A stretch of DNA of 64,000 nt from Hymenolepis diminuta. Lineage: Eukaryota; Platyhelminthes; Cestoda; Cyclophyllidea; Hymenolepididae. The stretch lies in the NCBI GenBank assembly GCA_900708905.1, contig CAADRB010000008.1, positions 4,087,033 to 4,151,032 of the forward strand, given 5' to 3'. The position numbers and the translations under genes are program-made. The notes beneath the pieces were generated by a model, which was not told the DNA's origin, did not search any database, and was given only the letters and a program-made list of their open reading frames with translations. Shown here in pieces: positions 27,636-41,700 of the stretch; position 1 is the first letter of the stretch; every line of letters begins with the position of its first letter.

Positions 27636-30600
27636 TAGACAGATAAACGGATTACACCACTCCATTTCTAAAACATGCAGTTTGAGATACAAACTTTCTT
27701 AAAATATCAATGAAATTAAGATCTCTTCGAGTAACTGCAAAAATAAAATTGAATGCACTATACGGTCAGCCAATAGTAATGCTTTCAGATATCTCAAGGA
27801 CGATGGGACAGTATTTTATTGCTCATGTTGAAAGGTTTCTCCACCTTTCGAATTCAAAATGTTAAATTCCAATATTCTTTTCTCTTCAACTCCTTTATTA
27901 TGAAAATTGATTAACTGACCGTCTTTATCGAATAAATCTAATCTTTGCTGTATAAGAACAGAACTGCCATAAGTGCACTGTCCAGAATTTGTGTAAAACG
28001 CAACTAAATATTGAATTTCTGTCCTCTGGTCAATTGTCTAATTGTTTCTTTCTGAGGTCTGGAAATCCCGATTTTCAGTAATTTTACTCGAATGACCCAC
28101 CTCGCTTTACCTTCCTTGTATCGCTTACCGGAATTTGTTTGTCGATTTGCACTGATGAACGTACACGTTTATTAATTCAATGGCTTTGAACCGCCCACAT
28201 TCTATATATTATTCATTTTCTACCCACCTCACAAAATAGTGTTGTGGTCATTGCTATAGTGGGAAATTTGAGCTTAATTCTCTCAGAATATGTTTTAAAG
28301 ATCTAAATATTTCACGCTACATAATCAAATTTTCAAATAAAAGTTATTCTTCCATGTCTACAGCGTAATATTAAGAAATGGGAGGCAGCACATCAAATTT
28401 TATTGAAGCTAAGCAATAATAAGTTCTGCATTTATTTATGGATTGTATCCAGGATACGGTGTGGACAAAAGAATGTACTGCATTCAATTTCTGATGCAGT
28501 TAATTGAGATATCTATATGATTAAATCACTTCGGTGTCATAATTTTGATTTTCGATTCCTTAGCAGCTTCGGATCTTCAGTTCTTACCCATAAAAGCGGT
28601 CTTTTTCATTGACAGATAATTTGTCTTTAATCAGTACTTTGTAGAGCGTAGAGAAAATATTGAGAAGAGTGGTTGTGTTATGGATTTCTATTCTACAAGG
28701 TTAGAGTATTCTATTATGTTCTCAGAACATCAAAAGCATATAGCTGTATTTTTAACCGAAAGCAGAGAGTCAGAGAAGAGTCATATGCATAGCAGAAAAT
28801 TAACTTTAGTTATGAAATATAAATCGAGCGAAAAGTATATTAATTATGCAATAAGTAAACGGGACCTACACAACCGCATCACAGGTTAATCCAGGTAACA
28901 AGAACAAACGAAGAAATTACTTGGCTTAGGTGAAATTTGAAGGGAAACATACAGAGATTATACTAAAAAATACTGATTTCGAGATCACTTATCATATCGT
29001 TATAGTTCGAGGCACCACAATTCAATATAGACACTCAATCCATTAAAACTATGGATCGTCAAAAAGATTCAGTTTGGATAGGAAGTACAGAGTTTTCAAT
29101 GCAATATTTATTGAAGGGAGGTAAAAGATAAATTGGGAGTTCAGTCTTGGACACAAAACTTCTACATAGCTTCATTTATGCCCTTAAAAACTACATTCCT
29201 TGAAATTTTAGGGTACATTCATTTGGAGTCTAGCTTTTAAGACAGGTGGGTAAAGATTATGATAGATGCTGGTTTGGAAGAACAAAGATTAGAATAAATT
29301 TGCATTTACTTAATCCATTTTAACTTCGCCATGTTGTAGAAGAAATTATGCATCCACTTTCAAAAGATTAGGTGTTAGCAACACTTCCATCTTTAGAGCT
29401 ACAAAGCCCTGTAAATTGCATAATCTATCGAGGTTTGTCTTCGTCTAATGACCAAGATGGCAGGATAGTACCAGCTACACGTTTTAACATACTGGAGCTC
29501 AATAGAGGTCAATTAGAGAGACCTCTAGAAACCTAAGAAATCATTGTTCCCTTACTAAGCAAGTGATTAATCATCTTTGACCTATTGGAAAGCTTCTAAA
29601 CATAAAGAAAAGTAAAATATTTTAATGAGAGAAAAGAAAGGGATGGATGCGTAAAAGTTGGAAATAAGAACAAGACATCAAAAGGGTTTCGCTTCATTTG
29701 AATTTTGGATTCATAAGAGCACATTCAGTTAATGCGTACATTTCACTACGCCATGTGCTAATTTTCCAAAATGTTCAAATTTCTGTACTTAACTTCTAAG
29801 TTTCTAAATGCGTTTATGTCCCCAATGATCAAGGCTTATTACATTTCATTTGACTCCATTTTGTCAATATAATATTTGCAGATTCAAATACGGAATCTGG
29901 ATGATCGAATAATTCAGTCCTCCGGAGACGAATCCCATTCATATATTTTTTTGAATTCTGTTCTAAGCATTCTATCAGGCACACGTATTGATTGTTAACT
30001 CTTAGCCGAGATAACTGCCGATTGATGAATTTTATTGGTTGCTTGTCAGGCGGACAAAGAAAGCAAAACAGTCAACTCCACTTGGCTTCTTTAATCCAAC
30101 TTCGATTCCACTCCTGATACACCTACGGTTGGTCCCAGCTCTACAAATATGAAAGATAGATCGTTGCGATTTGATATCTGATAAAATAGAACTTTCATAA
30201 TACTGTTATGTCTGTTGTGCATCAGAATGTTGATTTATTAATAAGAGTGCTGTTAAGGAAGCGTTTTTTGACTTTATATAATGTTTGAAATTTTGTTGCT
30301 AATATTTCGGGGAGTTAAATGTTCTCGCTTTGATAGTGGGGGGCCCGAGAAGGCTATACAATCTCTTATTAATAATGGATTTAATTAGTAAATATTACCT
30401 TGTACCAACATACAGGTCCGTATTTATGAAAATGAGAGTAGAGTCATAATTTAATTACTTAAACTTGGTTCCAAATAAATACCTATTTCCGTTTTTGAAT
30501 AAATTCAAAATGGTTTAGAAATGCAAAGTTAGTCTTCACCCAAACACTATCAAAAGTGGAATCTCAAGACAAGTTGACACCATTAACAAGCGGAGCTATG

Positions 30601-32670
30601 TCGGGTATTCCACTTTCTCCTTCCTTCCAGCTGATGCAGAATTTATGGACATATATGCACACGTCCTCAGTGTACTTTAATGTGTGCTTTAACTTATCAT
30701 GTTCTAATGGATTAAGTAAAGCAGCATTGTTATTAATCGTCTGCTTAAGTTCGAGAATTTAGGAATATAATATAACCGTTCTTCTAAAGATGGAATTATT
30801 GCAGCTACCTATTCTTATAAATATAAGTAGTTCCAGAAGTAAGACTTCTTCATCCTTTCAATGCAATGGAAATTTAAAACAGTGATTTCTAAAAATTTAT
30901 TTAAAAAGGAATAATATCAGGTCTTAGTTATGGAACGCTGCACAAGCCCAAGAGAAAATGTAATCGTTCAAATTTTACCTATCTTTCCCTCCAATAAATG
31001 TATACAGAACATTGAATACATTCTGACGAGCTCTGCTGGAGTGAAATCATATTAGCTCATGTGTTTAAACTAATGTTTTGGCTATTAAAATACAAAATTG
31101 ATGCAAAATACAAATCCCAGGTTATACCAACTTACAGCTTCATAGCTCTTAATTTGGGATGTGCTCCATCAACCAATGTATAGAAATTAGTCAACTCGGG
31201 TGTATATTTTCTTCAGTAATAGGAAATTAAAAATAGTTACAATCATTTACTCTTGAAAACCAACACCAGTCACAATTTTTGCCTATTTGCCTTTGAAGCC
31301 TAGCTTCCAAAAATTCATTGGAATGGCCTTTTTAACTGCAACTAGAGTTGTGGAAAATCTTGGCTTAAGGATTAAAATCCTTCAATTTACCTTTCTCTTT
31401 CCTGAGGTGCATAATTCCCTGTCTAAATAGCATCCTTGATCTTATTTCATTTTTTTTCGAATGGAATAAAAAGGATTGTAAATTCCACATTAGATGATGC
31501 AATTTTTCTAAACAACAAGGTTTTCAAAAACGCTTTCACTAAATGAGCTCGGGAAAGTTTGGCGAACAATCTTAGCTTTACTCTGTTTTGTAGAAGACAA
31601 AAATATTAAGCAAAGAATTATATACTGCCAAAAGTGAGAGCATCAGTTGAGAGGGCTTGGAAGGTTGGTTTTGAAGAGTCCTGTAGATTTGTTCCTATTG
31701 TCATTATCCGGCATTTCACTAATCAGTTCCATTTAGTTAAAAAGCAGAAGAAAGTGTATGCCTGGGATAGATTGAGTGGTAGCTCCACTCCGACAAACAT
31801 GCAGAAAGGCAATAACATATGATATGAAGCTGAATAAATAAAACCTGAAGCCGCAGCGTTTATGTTTGCAGGTTGACCCTAAGTCGCCCACCACCCTTAT
31901 CGATATCCAAGCACACGCCACCTCCGACAGTTTGAAGGTTACTTGGACAAAAAACTATTGTCAATTCGGCAGTATTTAAACTTGTATTCCTGTATAAAAT
32001 TTTTTAGTTAATAAAATAGTCACTGCATTCTGCTTCGCCTTTCTCTCTACGTCTAAAGCAACTGGACCTCAGTGAGAACTAGCGAGAGCAGATAGATCAG
32101 AGCTCCAGAAACAAGATGTCCTGGCCTTATAACAGAACAGAAGTGGCTTACTTCACGAAACCTTGGTTGTCTGTAACTGTCTTAATTAGCTACTACTTGA
32201 CTAACTAGCTAGATCTTAATCTGACCGAAGTTCACGCATCTCTGCTTTAATCAAGTCTTTAGTATGCTTTAGTTAAGCAAACAAATTCAGTTTTCTTTAA
32301 AAATAACAAATGACAGAAGTGCTGAATTGTCAATGTTATACCTCAAACACTTTGGTTTTCATTGAAGCTAAAAGAAATTTGTTATTAGGAATAAAAAGCA
32401 TTTAAAACAGCAAATAAATACGTATCTTTAACAATTCACTGGAACCATATGTGTTTTTGGGATCTTCAGAGGTTTAAGGAAATAATAATAGAACAGTTGT
32501 CAAAATCATAGACCTTGCATCTTCCTCTCTCAAAGAAAAACAGGAGGTTTTATTTCTTAAGAACCTTCTGGTTATACCTTTACCGGTGAATTGCTGAAAT
32601 ATTGTGAGAAAAGTGTGTCACTCAAATGACTCGGTTTTAAGAGGAGGCAAAACGACGATAATAGGAAAAC

Positions 32671-32770
32671 TGAGTTGGCACATTTGACATGAATTCCTGC
32701 AATTCAAAGGAGAGCCAATTCACCAATCAGATGGTTGAACTGTAATAAATGTTCATTTGGTCCTAAACAG
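32671..32770 (+). repeat. Interspersed repeat family A, copy 2
   Basis: Shares TTGGCACATTTGACATGAAT, a TGCAATTCA segment and CACCAATCAGATGGT with the other copies. Weakest of the set; ends approximate. Confidence 0.4.
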
Positions 32771-34309
32771 AATGAAACATTAATTCCAAATTAAGAAAGA
32801 GCTGAAGAAATTCAAATGGTTTTAGGAGGTAATTTTCTGAATGTCAGTCAAAAAGTTTAAAATATCCTTCTATTATAATAATTAATCAAGAAAATAAAAT
32901 GTTTAATTACTTTAAATATTTAAATACGAGTGAACAATGTATTCTTAAAACAAAAAAACAACAGAATGGGTTGGAAGAAAATGAAGTTTAGAGTACTAAA
33001 ATAGCCTCACCTTGTTGAGCAGTATTAACTACTACTCAAAAATGTATGGACCCTGCTATTTTTCAGAGAACTCTCGTCGAAGGAATAAGATCGTACAAAA
33101 GAAATTAGCCATACCACCCATTTTCAAAATTTTACTACCAGATATAAGCTTTCTTATTATCCCTCAGAAGTCAAGGCTCCTCTGTTTATGCGTATATGAC
33201 CTTCAGAAAAATAACTTTATAATTTATAGCTGAAAAAAGAAAGGGTATGTTAAAAATGCGCCAAATATAAAAACAGTTTGCTTGTTCTCTCAAATCAATA
33301 TATTTGAATCTGAAAAGAATGCGTCATTCCGTCTATTCGAGTCTTTGATACGATTTATTAAAAAAAAGTACTTTTAATTGTTAATCCCACCAGATTTCAC
33401 TAAGTTTTTGCATTTTAATTTTTAAGAATAGTTCGTTCAGAATTTAAGATCCAAACTCTGTCCCAGGTTTATTAGTGACAGTATTTCTACAGTGTTCAAA
33501 GTTGATTAATCAATCGATTTTTACTAATTGTCAAGACGCAGGTAGCTGATTGGCGTTAAGATTATTTCAACATAGTCAAAACAATAATTTGAGGTTACTG
33601 AAAATGAACTTCATTGAATTGTAATTGAAGTTTTATCAAAAGAATTTAAATGAATTTAAAATTACCGATCGGAGAACAGTCGATCATTGGAAGTCATTGG
33701 GTCATTTTGAATAGTTGCTAAAATTGAACTAAACAAAATGCTGACCACAAAATCCTTGCTCAAGAGTTCACCATCAAATAAAATATTTCAACGTTAATTA
33801 AATGGTTATTTAATTTATCGTGCAGGGTTAGCGTCTTCTTTGATTAGCAAAATTTAAATTATCTAACAGTGGTAATGTTTGTTAATCTAAGGAATACGAA
33901 AAAGTGTTACAATATCAGTGAATAAGAGGTCTTGAAGTACTTTATTTTTAACTGGTTACGAATTACCTCTTTTGAAAAGTTACTGATCCAGATTCTAATA
34001 ATAATATCAAATCACGTCAAGGTTAATAAGCTCATCTGTCAAGTCAGAGTTCACTTGCCCGGAGTCCGCCGTTTTACATCCAATGATTGAAGTGACTACT
34101 CGCACTTATTACGTCTGGCTGATAAGAGGAAGAGTTATTGGTTTTGAGTTTCTCATCGGGAAGACTCTATGCTGATACCACGAACCAAGATTTGTGTTGG
34201 GACGCATTATCCTAATTGGGCTTCATAGTTGGAGCTGTGGAAAAATTGATCAGTTTAATGGCCCAACAATTAGATAGCAGCGCATTGACATGTTGACATA
34301 TACTAGATT

Positions 34310-34560
34310 TGACAAATGTCTGAGCGACTTTCCCGCAATCCATTTCTGCTGTGCTGTGGAAGTACAATTCATCAATCAGATTGTCATCATGGAGGAAATA
34401 TTTTGTTCTTGGAATGCTCCGTTAATGGTTGTGCTGGAACTGAACTGTGGGAAACTGCATAGAGTATGTCTAATTAAATCGCCAGTTAAATGACAAGTAA
34501 TTTGACTTACCGGTTTTCTCATAAGTCTGTACGTCACTAATGCAAGACATGGCGTCACCT
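34310..34560 (+). repeat. Interspersed repeat family A, copy 3
   Basis: Best preserved together with copy 4. Shared blocks in order: TTCATCAATCAGAT (34368-34381), GAATGCTCCGTTAATG (34412-34427), TGTGGGAAACT (34446-34456), AATTTGCCTGA-like/AATTTGACTTA and a final GACATGGC/GCCATGGC block. The short open frames in it are accidental. Confidence 0.7.
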
Positions 34561-35487
34561 TTGTCCACTATTTGGATTTAGATTGGTAGTATTAGTATTA
34601 TTAATAAAAAATGAGTTGCATGTGAATAGATAAACACACGAACCAATAAGACACATTGGAGATGACGTGGATAATGGTTAACATAATGCCGTGTTTTAGG
34701 AAAGATCTCGACTGAAATCGTGCGCACACGTTTGGCAGAATTTTCTCCAGAACTTAAAAGCCTAGCTTCTATTAATTTGGATTTTTCTCTTTCTGCCGAC
34801 ATTTTTATATTAAAAATTCAGTAAAGCTTATTAGAACCCGAGCAGCTTTCATAAAAATCCTTGGATTACAATCAGTAGTGAAAGGTGAGTTTTTTCCACT
34901 AAAGTTCATCTACTCACAATGGGTTTTGAATCTGGTAATTCAATTTGTCTTCGTGTTTCATGATTTACTGTATTTAGTATGGTTATTTTCGCGTTATCAA
35001 TAACTTTCAAAGCAACCTAATTTTGAAGCTTGGGAACGCATCTAGTCATGAGAACCAGTCGGATAATCCAAAAGGTGTAAAGAAGGGAGGGGTAGAGAAG
35101 AAGTAAAGAAGTATCCTACTTCTTTTGAATGCATTAGGCTGTGCCCTTTTTACTTAATCATCCACTATCTTATGCCCTAAAACTTCAAATTTCAAATAGG
35201 AGAAATCGAATCTTCGAATTTCTGCGCGAATTCATATATGTCATGTAGTGAGTTTAATAATCACTCACTGTGTTATCTTTTGAGCTGTTGGAGAAGCTGC
35301 TTGTCGGTACTGAGATTTTAAATTTACTGCATTATAAAATGAATTGTTTTCTATGGTATACCCAGCCTCCATCCATCTTCCTAATACCAAAATAACTTGA
35401 CTTTTTTTCGGATATAAACAGGTCGGTTTGCTTAAATGGACTTCAAAGTTAGATCTATGGGAAAATAAATCAAGTTGATGAAATTTA

Positions 35488-35752
35488 ATTTGGCATATAC
35501 CTGACTGACTTTCACATTCTAGTGTACATTGTGCAGTAGAAACACGATTCATCAATCAGATATTCGTCGTGAGAGAAATGTTTTTTCCTTTGAATGCTCC
35601 GTTAATGATGAGGACATTGGTCTCTGCAATCCAAATCAGACATTAGATTGTGGGAAACTCTGTTAAACATGTGTCAAATCAAATATTCACTTAAATTACG
35701 AACAATTTGCCTGATCGATCTACCTGCAAGTATTTTAGAAAGCCATGGCTTT
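35488..35752 (+). repeat. Interspersed repeat family A, copy 4
   Basis: Shows the same ordered blocks as copy 3: TTTGGCATATACCTGACTGA, TTCATCAATCAGAT (35548-35561), GAATGCTCCGTTAATG (35592-35607) and TGTGGGAAACT (35650-35660). An insertion of about 25 bases after GTTAATG distinguishes it from copy 3. Confidence 0.7.
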
Positions 35753-35953
35753 CGTCTGCTACTTGAATTTTGAAAATTAAAACAAGCAACTTTGAAGTTA
35801 TTTTATTTAGCCAATGGTAGGGCTAAAATCGATTTTTTTCATAGTGGAAGGACAGTTGACATTATGTAAAAGATTAAGAATGAAAGTATTGTAAAAAAAT
35901 AAATCAACAAAAATTTGATTTTCGAAATCTAGTTGCTCACTTTTACTACATGA

Positions 35954-35977
35954 TTAGTTAGTTAGTTAGTTAGTTAG
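35954..35977. repeat. TTAG tetranucleotide microsatellite
   Basis: Six perfect TTAG units. Too short and isolated to be telomeric. Confidence 0.95.
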
Positions 35978-36309
35978 TTTAAATGTCGTGATTTCTCAAC
36001 TGAATTACAATACACCTTATTGTCTATTGTGTTCCGCGCTTATTGATTGGTTGAGTAATTTTTTAGGGTCGGTCATGCCACTTAAGCGCATTATTTTTAC
36101 CCTAAGACTGATAACGTATGATGATACAGGCTGAAAAACAGCAGATTTATAAATATTTACAGTAATTAGTACCCACAGTAATACAAAATAATAACAAGTT
36201 TCAATTGAGGAAGGTAAGTGAAATCGGCTTGCAGAGGGTCCAATAAGGAGGGAAGGAAAAAGATATTGGAAGTAACATTTAGGTGCCAAAGAGTCTTCTT
36301 TTAATTTTT

Positions 36310-36505
36310 TGGACTCGTTGTGCACAATGTTTACTAAATGAGTTGCTCATGCTCCAAAATTCAAATTGCATGATATAAAACGACTGAGAAGGCAAAACGT
36401 TCTTACGTGCAGCTAATCAGTTTGCAATTTTAACAGCAGTAAAAAGATAGCTAAGAATTTTAATTTGGCAGAGCTCCTAAGCTGCGTTCACCCGAAGTGA
36501 TCGAA
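36310..36505 (+). repeat. Interspersed repeat family B, longest copy
   Basis: Its first part (TTTACTAAATGAG...CCAAAATTCAAATT) recurs at 63938-64000. Its last part (TTGGCAGAGCT...TAAGCTG.GTTCA) recurs at 58115-58205. The two partial matches imply one dispersed element of at least 200 bases. Confidence 0.6.
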
Positions 36506-37237
36506 GGTTTATCATGATAATATAAACAATTATTTTTGATAACAATTTAAATGATAATGGTATTTATACAAAATTTGGCACCATTATCCCCATGACAAAA
36601 CAAAAAAACAAGAATTTAATCTTAGAAAAGCCTCCAAAAGAATAAATGAATGCAGTTGTATAATCAGAAATGAAATAGAGGAGAAGTTATCGACAAGAAG
36701 TAGAGAACATGGGTCACGATATCGCAAGAGTTTTGCTTCATTTACGTTCTGAACGTATTAGGTTGTCCAATTTTTACTTAAAAGGTATCCGAAGTTCTAA
36801 TCGCAGGACTTGACTTCCGATTGCTTGGTCACGGCTCCTAATATTTCTTTTTCCTCAAATATTCTTGAACAAATCGTCCAAACTTGTTACGATTTTAATC
36901 CTATTGAAAAAAAATGATTTGTTGTTTTTCACAGAGTTTCTGCTCTCAAATCTTTTTTATTTTATTTTTTATTTTTTGTTGATAATTTCCAGACTCTGTG
37001 ATAGAAAGCATCAAGTGCATCCTACTGGGAAATTTGAACTGTATCAATCTTAACTAAATGAACCAGCATCGTTGGACATGCTGTTCACTTAATGTGTGCG
37101 TGACTCTTACCTGACAGACATTCACGTTGGCCTTTGCAGCATAAACTGGATTAATATATGCTGTGATTGTGGGTAAGAAGACCCGTGTAATGATCCACCT
37201 ATTGTCTTGACGGGAAATGCGCCAACAAAATCAAAAA

Positions 37238-37375
37238 TTTGGCACATGTTTGACGGATTTTCCCACCATTTCCAGTCTATTATCCAATGTCAGTGTTAAT
37301 CAATCATTAATTACCACACATTTCCGTGGAAGTATGCTTGGTCCCTCTTGACTGCTTTGATTTCAGATGTTTATC
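37238..37375 (+). repeat. Interspersed repeat family A, copy 5
   Basis: Begins TTTGGCACATGTTTGACGGA followed by TTTCCCACCATTTCCAGTCT and an AATCAATCATTAAT block. Diverged copy; ends approximate. Confidence 0.5.
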
Positions 37376-38636
37376 CTGGTTTTGAAGAATAGACAAAAGA
37401 TATGATGAGTTTTTCTGAAATCGTTTAAATCTAAGATTTCAAAATTCTTAAGAAACAAACTTTCTCCATTAGATTTCAAATTTTAGCATCCATAAAAGTT
37501 GTCATTGAATGCACCATTTTTACCCTTTGAGCTCTCCTATTTTTACTCATTAACTTAAAAAATGGCCCTCATTCTTTTATTTATTGCAACAGTACAACTA
37601 TTCCTTCAAGTTAAATTTCTTTAAGAGCTCTGTTACATTGCACCCGTGGTATTTTAACGCTCCAATTGGTTAGAAAACTAACAGTAGTCTTTTAGAATGA
37701 TTTTCACATTCCACTGCTCCTCTATTTACTATATTTCATTCAGTATGAACTGAAAGGTGCAAGTATTATTTTAAAAGGTCGCACCAATGAGACAATTTTG
37801 ACATTTATTAAGGAGAAGGGATTGTAAAATTTGAAGCTATCGTTGTTGAATACATTAATTTCTATTGCGTCATTTTGTCCAAGAAGCCTTCATTTCATGT
37901 GATATCTGGAAGTATTTAGAAAATTTAGAACTCAGCCTGCAAGGTAATTGGGCGAAAAATGTATTAGAAGTCAGTTTACAGGAAATTGACATTAAATTAT
38001 ATTGCTGTTATTCCGCATTTCACAAAACTATTCTAATTCGTCTGATATCAACACAAAGGCCTTTGTAGAGTGATCTGTAATGTTTAATAGATCTGCTCAG
38101 TCTAGACAGCCGCAGAGTAATTTACAAAGGAGACAAAATAAACAGCCCCCCTAAGCGTACTTTATTTCAGCCCTTATACACAATACGATTTTCACATACA
38201 CAGTTTAGACGTGTAATCAGCCCTCCTTACTGCAACTCTCTGTCTTTTCTCTCTCCTTTTTCTGCTATCGTCTAAATCATCAATGGCCCATCTCAAATCT
38301 CGTTCTGCTCCGGTAAAGGAGCTCCATTCCGTTGGCCCTTAAGATAATTAGATTTTAAAGGAGATATTCCTGTCAGATTATGATTGTAGCTCTACTGAGA
38401 TTGTAATACTCGAAATTTACTAGAAATTGACCATTTGATTAACTCTTATCCTTTGAGTTAGAAAGATAGTAGCATAGGTATCAAACATTTAGCCTTTGAC
38501 TCTACAGATATGCAGATTCACAACGAAATTTCAGATCCACATACCCTAAGGGAAGTACTTCATTAAAATCAGTGAGCCATTTGAATTGTGGGAAAGTTTA
38601 TTGATCAATATCAATCGATTACGTGAATAAAGGATT

Positions 38637-38775
38637 GGCACATGTTTTGACTTGACGCATTTTTGTAGATGTTTCCCATAATTCAATATGTCTGCCACAC
38701 AATGGATTGACAAACCCATCAGATAGCAGTTGCGGGAGACATTTTTTGTGCCTCTTAAGGGCTAAATTTCAGACA
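38637..38775 (+). repeat. Interspersed repeat family A, copy 6
   Basis: Begins TTGGCACATGTTTTGAC, then TTTCCCATAATTCAATATGT, CTGCCACACAATGGA and CATCAGATAGCAG, in the same order as the other copies. Ends approximate. Confidence 0.5.
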
Positions 38776-41700
38776 GAGACAGAAATACAGCTGAATTTTA
38801 TATTTCTAATCACAATAATTCTCAGAAAGTTAACGTAGAAAAGAAATTGAATGTCACTAGAAAGGAAGGTTTTAAATTTCGTCTTGTATGAACTGAGTGA
38901 TCTCTACTATGCTTACAAAGTCGTTATGGTTTCAAAATTCTGCTTTGGCTGTAATAAGATTTCAAAAACCTTAGGTGGCATAACCATCAGTAAGTATGCC
39001 TCATATGAGATTATGAAAACTTATCATCCAATTTTCAACAAAAATAGGACTCTTCATCAAATGAATATCCCTTCTTGATCCCTCTCTATTTTTTACCTTT
39101 TGAAGAATCTAAGACCTATTGGACTATTAACTTTTTAAGTGGAGTTATGATTTAAGGTGTTAATACTCTCAGTTTCGAATTTCAGAATCTACGCTTTAGG
39201 TTCGTAAGTGAATCTGTGACCCCAGCAGTCAATACTTGTCAATCAGTTAATTAAATTAAGTGAACAGTCACGTCATTTCTCTAGCTTTATAATAGATATT
39301 AAAGAAGAGGAAAAAAGGTTTCAAAGGGAATATCTTTGATTTACATTGTCTGTCCACGATAGCAACAGTGTAGTATTAAATGTGAGTTGATTCCAACTAA
39401 ACCACTTTTCCTCCGATGCAAGTGCTCTCCAATTCTCTTGAAAACTAAACTGCAACCGAACTTAGCTTCTTAAGTATCTATCTAAAGTTTCCCTTTATGA
39501 ATAGAATCGTTTTATATTATTATTACTTGCTTTTCCCCTTATTATATTGAAATCCACCTTACATCTATGCCGTATTTTCAACAGGGACCGTAAATATTCA
39601 AATAAATAAAGCCGATTTTTCAAAAATCAGGTTATTGTTGTTATTCACGGAAGTGCAACTAAACTTGAGTCATGAGGAAGCCTCTGAATAAGAGGAAGAA
39701 CAAATAAGTCCAATAAGGGGAGGAGTCAAGAAGAAGCAAGTAATGAGGTCAGGACATCAAGATTCTTACTTTGTTTTTATTATGGAAGTAATGAGATGTT
39801 CACTCTCATAAGGAGCATGATTTACATCGTAAAGTTATAATTTCATGAATTACCTTACAGAGTTTATGTCCTTGATATTCAGAGCTAATTCTCCGGTTAA
39901 GTTAATCCCGTGGTCAGTTAGAGAGCTTCGATTTATTTATATCTGTTTACGGTCTAAAGCAATTAAGTGGGAATAACAGTGATTTTTAGCATACTAAAGT
40001 TCACTTGAGGTTATTCAGGGAGAAATAAAAACAATAGCCAAGTTAACTTTGCTTACATAAAAGAGAATGTCAGCGAAAATGAACTCAGATTATTAGTAAA
40101 TGTTTTGTGAGGTAATGTACATTCTTACGTAATTGCTTGAGAGACCTTAAATACACACCTCATGACCTAATAAAAAAGAGCATTTTGAGCACATTTTCTC
40201 AAGAATTTAAGAATTACAACCGTCTTTCCACGTTCGTTAAATCATGTTTGATTTTTCAAACACAAGAGGAGTTACCAAGTCCCTAGGCGCACATATAGTT
40301 TCAAAGAAAATAACTGGTACCACAACTCACCTTTATTAAGGTTAAAATATCTATAGTACGCTTTAATAAATAGATCAAACTAATCAATAATGTAGTTGTT
40401 TTATTGAACAAATCAGTATAACACGAAGTTTTATTTAAAATCCTCTGACCGTGAGTTTTGCATGATAGTTCTTGACGGTTTATACATCAATCTGAGCATA
40501 TAATCCAATAATGTTTCTTTTCAAATTTTGCATTCAAACGGCTGGTTTCTAAACTTTATTATATGTTTATAAATTGGTATATCCTATAAAATTGAGAAAT
40601 CAGGAGACCTTAACAAAAAATGACTAGTTTCTAATCTCGTTTGGGCAAGTTTTTTCAAACACTCATCTTAGGTATACGGAAAACATCACTGAGTCTTCCT
40701 GAAGGTAAACTCGAAATCCGGCGCCTCCATTTTATAGCTGGTCTAAATCAGGGTGGAAGGCTATTCTTTCCCCTGTGTGTGCCGGCAAGCATCAATCATC
40801 CTGCATACTCAATAACACTTTAATATCATTCGTTGGGCATATTTTTATTATTGGATGTATTTCAAAACACGCGATCTTTAATAATATTACTCATACCCCT
40901 GGGTTAGTTAGAATATTACCTTACGTTCGCTTTCCAATGGAAGTTAATGATTTTCTTACTTTCCAACTGAAGGAATACAGCGGGTAAACTATCTGTAAAT
41001 TTCTGCAATAATTAGAGTCCTTAGACGTCTTGATGTATATGACGGTAAGTTGTGATTTGCACTGTCATATGTCTGCGTTAATTAATTTCCTTTTACATAT
41101 TTTATTGCGCTAAGAAATAGAAACAGAAAGAGAAGACTGTCTGGGTGAAAACCATTAATCATCATCTTGTTAACAGCATCCAGGAAGTAGACGCTCAACC
41201 TTGACCTCAGATATAAAGACGCCATAAGTTATCGCCGATGAAGAATTTATTTTTACTGGTGTCCATGTCTGTGCTTTTATTTTGTGTTTTACTTTGGCCT
41301 GCAAGTTTTCAACGTTCATTAAATGCTTAAACCGAGTCATCCGGATACTGAAATAAAAACGCACTCAAATTTAGTGGATAGATTCAGATATTTTCAAAGA
41401 ACGATATAATCGCAGTCATGTTTAAAAACCAATCAATTTTCGATCTAATGTTGTCAAATGATGAACAAAATCAGCCCCAAAATGTAGAATTAACCGCAGG
41501 ATATTTGAGAAATAATTCTATATCTTCAATATTAAATAATTTAATTACTAACTGCTACGTTTTTCATAAAAATGAAACTAAGGAAGAATTCACCGTGCAT
41601 AACTTTTTGTTTGAAGTTAGACTTAAATTAAAAATTCCCCCTGCAGTCTCCTAAGCCACCCCGAACCCTAATATAGAAGGCAGAGCTTTAAGCGATCTTT

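Noticed and set aside
35954..35977. TTAG repeat as interstitial telomere
   Set aside because: Only six units of a tetranucleotide; flatworm telomeres are TTAGGG-type, so this is a plain microsatellite.
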